From the NCBI GenBank assembly GCA_025352435.1, contig JANXTN010000009.1:1-13109 (forward strand): a DNA stretch of 13,109 bases. Reading direction: 5' to 3'. Shown here piece by piece: positions 1 to 6,972 of this stretch. Under the pieces are notes generated by a model. The model was not told where the DNA came from, did not search any database, and worked only from the letters and a program-made list of their open reading frames with translations. A program made the position numbers and the translations under genes. This DNA comes from Ferruginibacter sp. (GTDB lineage Bacteria > Bacteroidota > Bacteroidia > Chitinophagales > Chitinophagaceae). The number at the start of each line of letters is the position of its first letter. Position 1 is the first letter of the stretch.

Positions 1-220
1 TTATGAACATATAGGCGTGTATGCCTTCCGAAAAGAAGCACTGCTTTTATTTAGCGTGTGGCAAATGACAGCACTTGAGAAGGCAGAAAAAATAGAATGT
101 CTGCGCTATTTAGAACATGGGATACAACTGCGTATGGTTGAAACGGAAGATGCGGGGGTAAAAATTGATATGCCGGAAGACCTTGCAAAGGCTGAGGCAT
201 ATTTGAAAACGATTTTGTAA
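1..220 (+). CDS. kdsB: 3-deoxy-manno-octulosonate cytidylyltransferase, C-terminal fragment cut by window edge
   Basis: Only the last 72 residues are inside the window, read in the frame that starts at base 2. The tail carries the KdsB landmarks in order: HIGVYAFRKE, then the stretch EKAEKIECLRYLEHG, then the closing DMPEDLAKAE. The full enzyme is about 250 residues, so roughly 70 percent lies upstream of the window. KdsB is a cytoplasmic enzyme that activates Kdo with CTP to give CMP-Kdo, the donor for the inner core of lipopolysaccharide. It acts in the same pathway as kdsD at 5748-6722, but the two are not in one operon because they lie on opposite strands with other genes between. The frame ends in TAA and is followed by a strong hairpin. 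Identification is by family motifs recalled from memory. Confidence 0.9.
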   Translation, partial: YEHIGVYAFRKEALLLFSVWQMTALEKAEKIECLRYLEHGIQLRMVETEDAGVKIDMPEDLAKAEAYLKTIL

Positions 221-262
221 TTGTCTCTGATTCCATACTACTCTCATTCAATTTTTAAGAAC

Positions 263-300
263 AAAAAAAGAGGCTATCTCTTTTTGAGATAGCCTCTTTC
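263..300. terminator. Bidirectional intrinsic terminator between convergent genes
   Basis: A perfect 14-bp inverted repeat (267-280 with 286-299) surrounds a loop of five T. Seven A lie directly to its left (263-269), so transcripts from the right on the minus strand get a run of U after the stem, which fits termination of the SprB-repeat gene. On the plus strand the stem itself ends in TTT, giving a weaker tail for kdsB. It lies in the 99-base gap between two convergent genes. Confidence 0.88.
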
Positions 301-319
301 TAATAAATACTTTAATACA

Positions 320-2410
320 TTAATTCATGTAAAGTACTTTACCTGTCGTTGTTTTATCACCAACTCTCAGGCGATAAATTAAATTTGCTCTGTTTTGTTC
401 TGGGATGCTGAAACGGATATTTTGACCTTTTCCTGCATTCATTTTCCCTTCAAAAACTGTTTTTACTTTTTGCCCAAGCAAGTTGTAAACTTCCAAAACG
501 CCTTGGCCTGAAATGTTAGACTCAATGTTGAATGTTATATAGTCATGATAAGGGTTTGGCGCCACATTTACTTTAAGGCTACTAGGTAAAACTTCTTCTG
601 TTACCTCAGGATTGCTGATTTTTAATGAAGTAGTACAAACTCCGTAGCCATTGTAATTTTTACATTCGTCAAATGCGTTGTTGATGGCGTCTACCGCACT
701 GTTTATAGCACTGTAGGACGGAACTATACATCCACCTGAATTTGCACCTGGTGTTAAGGCGCCTCCAAGTACTGCATTGGCTAAACCAAGCAAACCAGAT
801 ACTGTTGCTGTTCCCTTACATGATAAGTAAGTAGCTACACTCTGATCGATGGGATACGAACCACCACTTGTAAGTAAGCAACCAGATTGGATAGGAACAT
901 TGTTTAACGTATTACCTAATCTTACATTAAGCGATAATGTAATTGTTTGAGACAACAACACATTATTTATCCTTCCCTGTCCTGTTAAATAATTACTTGA
1001 AAAACATGGAGTTGTTATATCGCAACTACCTACAAAAGTTAATGGCCCTGCTGTGCTGCCACCAGGCATTACACTGTTAAGTTTAGAAGCACTACCTGCA
1101 GGGATAAACACAGTTTTTGTACCTGTTCCTATGGTAATTGAAGTGCTTAAAATACCACCACTTTTACTTAGTAGCGCCAAGCCATTTTTATTACCCCAGA
1201 ACCCTTGGGTGTAAGAACATACAACGCAAGGTAGATTACCAACTACTGATGTAGTTGTGGTTGCACAGCCATTCTTGTCTGTTACTGTAACAGTGTAAGA
1301 TCCTGCAGTAAGACCAGTAAATGCACCTGATGTTGCACCAGTAGTATTTACAGTTGGTCCTGCTACAACATAGCTATAAGGCGGTGTAGCACCGGCTGCT
1401 GTAACTGTTACTGTACCTGAACTTGTGCTTGTGCAATTAACATTACCAAAAACGCTTGTTGCTGTAAGTGCACTTGCCGGTTGTGTAACTGTGTAGCTCG
1501 CTGTTGTTGTACAACCCTTGCTGTCCGTTACGGTAACCGTGTAAGTGCCCGCAGGTAAGTTGCTTGCTGTTGCTGTAGTCTGTACAGGTGTGCTGTTCCA
1601 TGAATATGTATAAGCCGGTGTGCCGCCTAATACAGATACTGTTGCACTTCCTGTTGCTCCACCAAAACAGTTTACGTTTGTTCCTGTTGCTTTGGCTGAT
1701 AAGGCTGCTTGTGGTCCTCCAATTGTTTGTGAAGTTGTTGCTGCACACCCAGTACCCCCGTTTTGAGTTGCGTCTCTTACTGTTATTGTATAATTACCGG
1801 GTATTAAACCTGTAAATACTCCAGTTGAAGCTCCTGTAGTGTTTACGGTTGGTCCTGCAATCGTATATGAATAAGGGGTCACACCATCTATTCCGTGCGC
1901 ATCAATTTTACCTGTTTCTCCAAAACAAAGTGGATCCGTGTGTGTACTGTTTGCACCAATTAGTCTGACAACTCTCGAGGCGCTGCAACTACCCACATCA
2001 GTCGCCGGTGATCCGAATCTGAGCATAGTTGTAAAATTGCCCGGGTTCGGACCAACGTTTATTGCTACAGTATTGAACCCCGGCGTAAGGGATAATGTAA
2101 TGCTCGTTAACCCATTTGCAGTGAAGAACGCACCACTGGTATTAGGACTGATGGTATAAGTACCTGTCGTTGCCTGATCAACATTTGATGTGTAAATAAT
2201 AACGTCATTTGCACAGGAGATAAATCCAGGCGTCGTCATGCCGTTACAAGTTGGCAGGGTAGGTCCAGCATTTTGTCCTTGGGAACTTTGAATAAAAACT
2301 CCCGTAATTAAAAACAGCATTAAAAATACCTTAATGCTCCGGGTCAACTTTTTGTACAGGGTATATAGGATACCCTGACAACACTCTTTGTTTGTAGTGA
2401 GTAGATTCAT
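320..2410 (-). CDS. Secreted SprB-repeat protein with type IX secretion C-terminal sorting domain
   Basis: 696 residues. Residues 1-24 are an unusual polar lead. Residues 25-45 form a signal peptide (RSIKVFLMLFLITGVFIQSS), with likely cleavage after SQG. Residues 50-150 are a Ser/Thr-rich beta domain with scattered Cys. Three SprB-type repeats follow at about 150-233, 235-311 and 313-394, each with a pattern like CFGxxTGxAxV...GGTPxYxYxW...GTYTVTVTDxxGC. Residues 398-590 are a Cys-containing domain opened by SYTQGFWGNKNG. Residues 612-696 are a type A sorting domain (NVAPNPYHDY, LEVYNLLGQKV, ending in KVLYMN), which is removed when the protein is exported by the type IX system and anchored or released. 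The family includes gliding adhesins and many surface proteins; the specific ligand is unknown. A later start would shorten the odd lead, but Met31 would remove the charged n-region, so the first ATG is kept. No nearby gene suggests a partner. Confidence 0.9.
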   Translation of the reverse strand: MNLLTTNKECCQGILYTLYKKLTRSIKVFLMLFLITGVFIQSSQGQNAGPTLPTCNGMTTPGFISCANDVIIYTSNVDQATTGTYTISPNTSGAFFTANGLTSITLSLTPGFNTVAINVGPNPGNFTTMLRFGSPATDVGSCSASRVVRLIGANSTHTDPLCFGETGKIDAHGIDGVTPYSYTIAGPTVNTTGASTGVFTGLIPGNYTITVRDATQNGGTGCAATTSQTIGGPQAALSAKATGTNVNCFGGATGSATVSVLGGTPAYTYSWNSTPVQTTATASNLPAGTYTVTVTDSKGCTTTASYTVTQPASALTATSVFGNVNCTSTSSGTVTVTAAGATPPYSYVVAGPTVNTTGATSGAFTGLTAGSYTVTVTDKNGCATTTTSVVGNLPCVVCSYTQGFWGNKNGLALLSKSGGILSTSITIGTGTKTVFIPAGSASKLNSVMPGGSTAGPLTFVGSCDITTPCFSSNYLTGQGRINNVLLSQTITLSLNVRLGNTLNNVPIQSGCLLTSGGSYPIDQSVATYLSCKGTATVSGLLGLANAVLGGALTPGANSGGCIVPSYSAINSAVDAINNAFDECKNYNGYGVCTTSLKISNPEVTEEVLPSSLKVNVAPNPYHDYITFNIESNISGQGVLEVYNLLGQKVKTVFEGKMNAGKGQNIRFSIPEQNRANLIYRLRVGDKTTTGKVLYMN

Positions 2411-2776
2411 GATTCAAAACTTTAAAATAAAAAAATAAGATACCCCCGCCATAAATGGCGATATAAGACAGGATTTTAAACGGATTATTGCTAATCCTTC
2501 AATTTTGAGGGGAATGAGTACTTGAACTTCCTAAGGATAAAGGATTGGAGTTTTGGGGATTTTTTTGAAATGCTTCAATTGGACGGAGATGCAAACTATA
2601 ACAAATATTTTACATTCGAATAAAAAAGTATAAGTTTTTTAAAAATATTTACCTGAGCGAGCAATGCAGACGTTAACTGTTTGGAAATCAACACAAAAAA
2701 TTATAAATGCTATTTATTTGGATAAGAGTAAGTGATGCTAGCGAAATAATCAGATGTCTGTAAAAGGCTTTGATTT
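2411..2776. other. 366-base gene-free AT-rich gap
   Basis: This gap lies between two minus-strand genes and should hold the promoter of the SprB-repeat gene. I found no perfect TAnnTTTG element on the minus strand; the nearest, around 2600-2610, is one base off and has no convincing TTG partner. A small inverted repeat (CGCCAT, two bases, ATGGCG) lies at 2447-2460, about 40 bases upstream of the start codon, and could form a leader hairpin. No open frame in this gap looks coding. Confidence 0.5.
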
Positions 2777-3925
2777 TTACACTGACATTAATTTTTCCGC
2801 AGCGGCTTCCAATGTACTGTCAATTTTACTAAAGCAAAAACGGAGGACTTGATTATCTGTTGGTGTTTTATATAGCGCACTTACAGGAATTGTTGCTACC
2901 CCAAATTCCTTCACCAGCCTGACAGCCATATCATATTCCTTTTCGTCATTTATATTTTTGTAACTGTATAGTTGAAAATAGCTGCCATAGCTAGGTAAAG
3001 GCTTAAAGCGGGTTTTGCTCATCAATGTTTTAAAATAATCCCTTTTTTGCTGAAGCATTTTTCCAAGGTTTAAATACTCTTCTTCCTTTTCCAAGAAAGT
3101 TGCAAGTGCATATTGTACCGGACTGAAAACTGTAAAAGCATTAAACTGATGAATCTTTCTAAATTCTTTTGTGAGCGTTGGTGGCGCTATACAATAGCCG
3201 GTTTTCCAGCCGGTGCAATTGTATACTTTACCAAACGAAAAAGTTACAAAACTTCTTTCGTACAATTCAGGATATAGCAATACAGATAAATGCTTTTTAT
3301 CATCAAATATTAAATGCTCGTACACTTCATCGCTTATAATAAAAATACCTGTACCTCTCACAATTTCCTGTAGAAATTCCATATCATCTTCTTCCAACAC
3401 AGCACCGCTTGGATTGTGCGGAGAATTGATCATGATAGCTTTGGTCTTTGCAGTTATTTTGGATCTCGTGAGCTCTTTATCAATTTTATAGTTTCCTGCA
3501 GTGAGCGGAATAGTTACTGCAACCCCACCACTCAATTCAATTTGCGGAATGTAACAATCGTATGCCGGCTCAAAAACAATTACTTCATCTGCCGGTTGTA
3601 AAATGGCTGTGAGTGCAGTGTACAAGGCATAAGTCCCGCCGGGAGTAATGGTAATTTCATCTGCCGGATGCACATCTGTATCGTATAGTTTTTTTACCTT
3701 TTCAGAGATTCTTTCCCGCAGCAGCGGCAAACCATTCATGTGCACATATTGGTTGTGCCCATCCGCCATAGCTCTTGCTACAAGTTGTGGTAAGGCTTGG
3801 TTCATTGGAAAATCAGGAAATCCTTGTCCAAGATTAATAGCATTGTGTTCCTGAGCAAGCATACTCATTGTAGTAAAAATAGTAGTACCAATATTTGGTA
3901 GTTTGCTTTGTATGGTTGGGTACAT
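2777..3925 (-). CDS. ybdL: Methionine aminotransferase, PLP-dependent class I/II (YbdL type)
   Basis: 382 residues, the usual length. The sequence follows E. coli YbdL as I remember it nearly end to end: QSKLPNIGTTIFTTMSMLAQ at the start, INLGQGFPDFP (30-40), the cofactor-contacting INSPHNPSG (166-174), ISDEVYEH (197-204) with Asp199 for the pyridine nitrogen and Tyr202, and SFGK (230-233), whose Lys233 is the Schiff-base lysine. Arg362 in LRFCFSK is the expected carboxylate-binding arginine. YbdL transfers the amino group of methionine, and to a lesser degree His and Phe, to 2-oxo acids. It is a soluble enzyme used in methionine turnover or salvage. It has its own 104-base divergent upstream gap and no operon partner. 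The family assignment is firm; substrate preference is inferred from the family. Confidence 0.92.
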   Translation of the reverse strand: MYPTIQSKLPNIGTTIFTTMSMLAQEHNAINLGQGFPDFPMNQALPQLVARAMADGHNQYVHMNGLPLLRERISEKVKKLYDTDVHPADEITITPGGTYALYTALTAILQPADEVIVFEPAYDCYIPQIELSGGVAVTIPLTAGNYKIDKELTRSKITAKTKAIMINSPHNPSGAVLEEDDMEFLQEIVRGTGIFIISDEVYEHLIFDDKKHLSVLLYPELYERSFVTFSFGKVYNCTGWKTGYCIAPPTLTKEFRKIHQFNAFTVFSPVQYALATFLEKEEEYLNLGKMLQQKRDYFKTLMSKTRFKPLPSYGSYFQLYSYKNINDEKEYDMAVRLVKEFGVATIPVSALYKTPTDNQVLRFCFSKIDSTLEAAAEKLMSV

Positions 3926-4029
3926 GGTTATAAGTAAAATGAGAATTTAATTGTTATTCTATTGTTGTAAAATGGTACAAAGTATGCTTAGCATTTTCTA
4001 ACAAATTACATTAGCAATAAAATTACAGC
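3926..4029. promoter_or_regulatory. Divergent intergenic region
   Basis: This 104-base, very AT-rich spacer separates the start codons of the aminotransferase (minus) and the small secreted protein (plus), so it must carry start signals for both. On the minus strand there is a near match to the Bacteroidota -7 element (TACTTTG, one base short in the spacer) at about 3979-3986. No exact TAnnTTTG is present for either direction, so no individual promoter is claimed. Confidence 0.4.
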
Positions 4030-4512
4030 ATGCAAAAGTTATTATTCATTTTTATAGGGCTTATATTTTTAAATACTGCAAAGGCTCAAAAAAATTATCA
4101 GCCCTGTGGTTATGCATTTAGCACTTTAACACAGCCAGGTACAATGCCTGTAGATGAAAACGGCGTGCCCGTAAAAAGGAAAATTAACAAAGAAAGATTT
4201 GTATATATTATTTTGCCCGGCAAAATAAAACCTGCTGTTAAAACCGTTGCCTACAATAACGTTGCAGTTAAATGGGATGTATCGGAATATGCCGAAAATG
4301 AATATGCGGCTGTATCTGAAAGCACGCAGAAAACAATGCGCATAAAAGCATTTAAGGGTGGTACTATGTGGCGTTTAACTATTCAGGAATTTCCTAACCA
4401 TGCTATACAATCAAAAGAAGTTCCTATTGTCATAAAAGGAAACGTAGGTGCAAAACCCTTTACAGTTACGATCTTAAAAGAAACCGCTGTACAAGGCTAT
4501 GAAACTTATTGA
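4030..4512 (+). CDS. Small secreted protein of unknown function
   Basis: 160 residues and not recognised. Residues 1-19 are a clear Sec signal peptide: Lys3, then a hydrophobic core LLFIFIGLIFLN, then an AKA-Q cleavage site, so the mature protein of about 141 residues goes to the periplasm or outside. There is no lipoprotein cysteine at the cleavage site and no T9SS tail. The mature part has one Cys (in QPCGY), is rich in Val, Lys and Tyr, and alternates charged and beta-branched residues, suggesting a compact beta fold. It stands alone, divergent from the aminotransferase and convergent with manC. Real coding is supported by the signal peptide, a single long frame and codon use like its neighbours. 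No enzymatic motif was seen, so no function is proposed. Confidence 0.8.
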   Translation: MQKLLFIFIGLIFLNTAKAQKNYQPCGYAFSTLTQPGTMPVDENGVPVKRKINKERFVYIILPGKIKPAVKTVAYNNVAVKWDVSEYAENEYAAVSESTQKTMRIKAFKGGTMWRLTIQEFPNHAIQSKEVPIVIKGNVGAKPFTVTILKETAVQGYETY

Positions 4513-4608
4513 GTTTTTATTAAAGTGAGATGATTGATATGACAACTATAGGATTATACTGTATGATAATATTATGATGCTTTATCTTAAGTAACGCATG
4601 AATATTTA

Positions 4609-5691
4609 TCAGATAAACTTTTCTCCTTTGTTTCTTTTCACCTCAGCTACATAATCTTTAATTTCCTGCTCTTTGTCTTTTTTACAGATCAACAAAACAT
4701 CATCTGTATCTACCACAATAAAATCATCCAAGCCCTGTAATACTACTAATTTATTTTGCGGAACCTGCACCATATTTTTTGTGGCATCTATTATTACTAC
4801 TTCATTTCCCCCAACTGCGTTTTCAAGATAATCTTTTTCAAATGTTTCGTAGGCACTTGTCCAGGTACCAAGGTCGCTCCAGCCGAAAGATGAGGGTATA
4901 ACATACACATTGTCGGCCTTTTCCATAACGGCATAGTCAATAGAAATATTTGTACACTGCGGATAGATTCGGTCTATCATTTCCTGCTCCTTAGGGGTAT
5001 TGAATAATTCTTTCTCTGCTTCAAATACCTCATGCAGTTCCGGCACATTATTTTCAAATGCCTTGATAATATTTTTTACCTGCCACACAAATATCCCCGC
5101 ATTCCATAAAAAGTCTCCGCTGGCTACAAATGTTTGTGCAAGCTCTTTGTCCGGCTTTTCTGTAAACAGTTTTACTTTATATATATTTTCTCCCGCTGCC
5201 AATGATTCGTATTGAATGTAACCATAGCCTGTATTTGGATTGGTTGGTTTTATACCAAGTGTTATCAATGCTTTTATGTGGGATGTAAAATGCAATGCAT
5301 GCTCGCATATCTCAATGAAGGATTGTGTTTCTGTAATCAAATGATCTGCAGGTGCACAAATTAAATTCGCATTGGGGTCAAGCTCAAATAATTTATAAGA
5401 AATATAAGCAATGCAGGGGGCAGTATTTTTGCGGGATGGTTCGCAAAGAATATTATTTACCTGTAGATCGGGTAACTGTTCCTGTACTATATTTCTGTAT
5501 TGCGAAGAGGTAACAACATAAATATTTTCGGGCGGAATAAACTGAACGAAGCGATCGTAAGTTGACTGTATTAAAGTTCTTCCAATATTTAAAATATCTA
5601 AAAACTGCTTTGGCATATCCGTCCTGCTCATTGGCCAAAACCTACTACCTATACCACCCGCCATAATGGCTACATAATTGTGTTTGTTCAT
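4609..5691 (-). CDS. manC: Mannose-1-phosphate guanylyltransferase
   Basis: 360 residues, a single-domain form without the C-terminal phosphomannose isomerase domain of bifunctional enzymes. The nucleotidyltransferase signature is at the N-terminus: AGGIGSRFWPMSR (11-23) with Lys28 following in MPKQF. Further family blocks are EPSRKNTAP (84-92), APADHLI (113-119), FTEKPD (176-181), WNAGIF (196-201), SIDYAVME (250-257) and GWSDLGTW (270-277). The reaction is mannose-1-phosphate plus GTP giving GDP-mannose and pyrophosphate in the cytoplasm, the precursor for mannose- and fucose-containing polysaccharide and glycoprotein sugars. It starts 56 bases downstream of the kdsD stop on the same strand, so the two are probably co-transcribed. 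The start codon ATG gives the expected short lead before the glycine-rich loop. Confidence 0.93.
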   Translation of the reverse strand: MNKHNYVAIMAGGIGSRFWPMSRTDMPKQFLDILNIGRTLIQSTYDRFVQFIPPENIYVVTSSQYRNIVQEQLPDLQVNNILCEPSRKNTAPCIAYISYKLFELDPNANLICAPADHLITETQSFIEICEHALHFTSHIKALITLGIKPTNPNTGYGYIQYESLAAGENIYKVKLFTEKPDKELAQTFVASGDFLWNAGIFVWQVKNIIKAFENNVPELHEVFEAEKELFNTPKEQEMIDRIYPQCTNISIDYAVMEKADNVYVIPSSFGWSDLGTWTSAYETFEKDYLENAVGGNEVVIIDATKNMVQVPQNKLVVLQGLDDFIVVDTDDVLLICKKDKEQEIKDYVAEVKRNKGEKFI

Positions 5692-5747
5692 ATTTCTACT
5701 TTCAGTTATCAGACTTAGATCCGCAAAAAATCTTGGTCTTTATTTAT

Positions 5748-6722
5748 TTATATAATTCCTTCTTTTATTAAATCATGCAGGTGGAGCATGCCGGCATATT
5801 TATTGTTTTCCATTACTACCAATTGGCTGATATTGTACGTTTTCATTATTTGCAAAGCCTCTACAGCAAGTTTGTTCGTATCAATTTTTTTTGCATTGGG
5901 TGTCATAATATCTGTTGCGTTCAATGCACTAAAGTCATCATATTTTTCAAACATACGCCGCACATCACCATCAGTAACAATCCCAATGGGCTCACCTTTT
6001 TTATTAAGAATTGCTGTAGCTCCCAATCGTTTTTTGGAGATCTCAACAATCACTTTTTTAATATCGTCGTCATCGCCTACAAATGGTTTTTCATGCAGCT
6101 TTATTAAGTCGCCACATTTTAAATACATTCTTTTGCCCAATGTGCCGCCGGGGTGAAAACGAGCAAAATCAACCGTGGTAAAGTTTTTTACTTCTATTAA
6201 ACAGATGGCAAGTACATCGCCCATTACCATTTGTGCAGTAGTGCTTGTGGTAGGTGCAAGATTGTTTGGACAAGCCTCCTGAGAAACAGTGGTGTTTATA
6301 ACTACATCTGCATGTGCAGCAAGGTAAGACTGCATATTGCCTACAATGCCAATCAGTTTATTACCAAAGTTTTTTACCAGGGGAGTCAGTACTTTAATTT
6401 CAGGGCTATCGCCGCTTTTGCTTATTACAATTACAATATCCTCCTCTTGAATCATACCAAGATCTCCGTGTATTGCATCTGCTGCATGCATAAATAATGC
6501 AGGAGTTCCCGTACTGTTCATAGTAGCAACAATTTTTTGTGCTACAATGGCACTTTTACCAATTCCACTAATTACTACCCTGCCCTTGCATGCAGCAATT
6601 AATTCAACTGCTGTAACAAGGTTTTGACCCACCGAGGGAAGCAATTCCAAAATACTGTCAGCCTGTAACTGTATGGTTTTTAAAGCACTCGTTGTTATTA
6701 AATTAGGGGGAATGTTATTCAC
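5748..6722 (-). CDS. kdsD: Arabinose-5-phosphate isomerase (SIS plus two CBS domains)
   Basis: 324 residues, matching the usual length of about 325. A SIS domain covers about 40-180, with SGIGKSA (52-58), HGDLGM (85-90), SKSGDSPE (101-108) and NLAPTTSTT (154-162). HPGGTLGKR (190-198) carries the conserved histidine linked to catalysis. Two CBS domains lie at about 205-262 (GIVTDGDVRR) and 270-322 (ISQLVVMENN). The enzyme converts ribulose-5-phosphate to arabinose-5-phosphate, the first step towards Kdo and LPS, in the cytoplasm. The start codon is GTG: a TAA lies four codons upstream in frame and the first in-frame ATG comes well inside the protein, so no ATG start is available. manC follows closely. 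recQ diverges upstream; I recall kdsD/kpsF-type genes next to recQ in other Bacteroidota, which fits. Confidence 0.93.
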   Translation of the reverse strand: MNNIPPNLITTSALKTIQLQADSILELLPSVGQNLVTAVELIAACKGRVVISGIGKSAIVAQKIVATMNSTGTPALFMHAADAIHGDLGMIQEEDIVIVISKSGDSPEIKVLTPLVKNFGNKLIGIVGNMQSYLAAHADVVINTTVSQEACPNNLAPTTSTTAQMVMGDVLAICLIEVKNFTTVDFARFHPGGTLGKRMYLKCGDLIKLHEKPFVGDDDDIKKVIVEISKKRLGATAILNKKGEPIGIVTDGDVRRMFEKYDDFSALNATDIMTPNAKKIDTNKLAVEALQIMKTYNISQLVVMENNKYAGMLHLHDLIKEGII

Positions 6723-6972
6723 GGGTGCAATTTATTTTAAATAGGGCAAAGTGCAAGCACAATGAAATGGAAAGGGCGTTGATCACTTTTTAATTATCGG
6801 TTATAAAAACTTTTGTTACCTTATGGTAGCAAATATTCGAAGATACTTTTAACCCTTCGTTTACTTTTATGATCAATCGCTATTAAGTACCTTAGCTGCC
6901 CGTGAAAAAAAGCAGCCTGACTTTTTTTGTTTAATTTTTTTAAAGTGAAGAATTTTTTTGACCCCTTCTATT
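6723..6972. promoter_or_regulatory. Divergent spacer between kdsD and recQ
   Basis: About 250 AT-rich bases that should hold the promoters of both genes. I looked for TAnnTTTG on both strands and found only imperfect candidates, for example TACTTTTA near 6844-6851 on the plus strand, which lacks a TTG at the right distance. Runs of T precede recQ (6921-6959). No riboswitch-like fold or open frame was recognised. Confidence 0.4.

Noticed and set aside
1230..1900. Regularly repeated DNA that might suggest a CRISPR array
   Set aside because: The repeats are degenerate, about 240 bases long and in frame with the SprB-repeat protein; there are no short identical repeats with unique spacers.
3960..4000. 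Promoter for the aminotransferase
   Set aside because: The nearest -7 element is one base short in its spacer and the TTG spacing is wrong.
5788..6156. 122-codon plus-strand frame
   Set aside because: Antisense of the CBS domains of kdsD, with no features of its own.
6958..6972. TTG start for recQ
   Set aside because: Adds only five residues before a normal ATG, and the added residues are not part of the RecQ fold.
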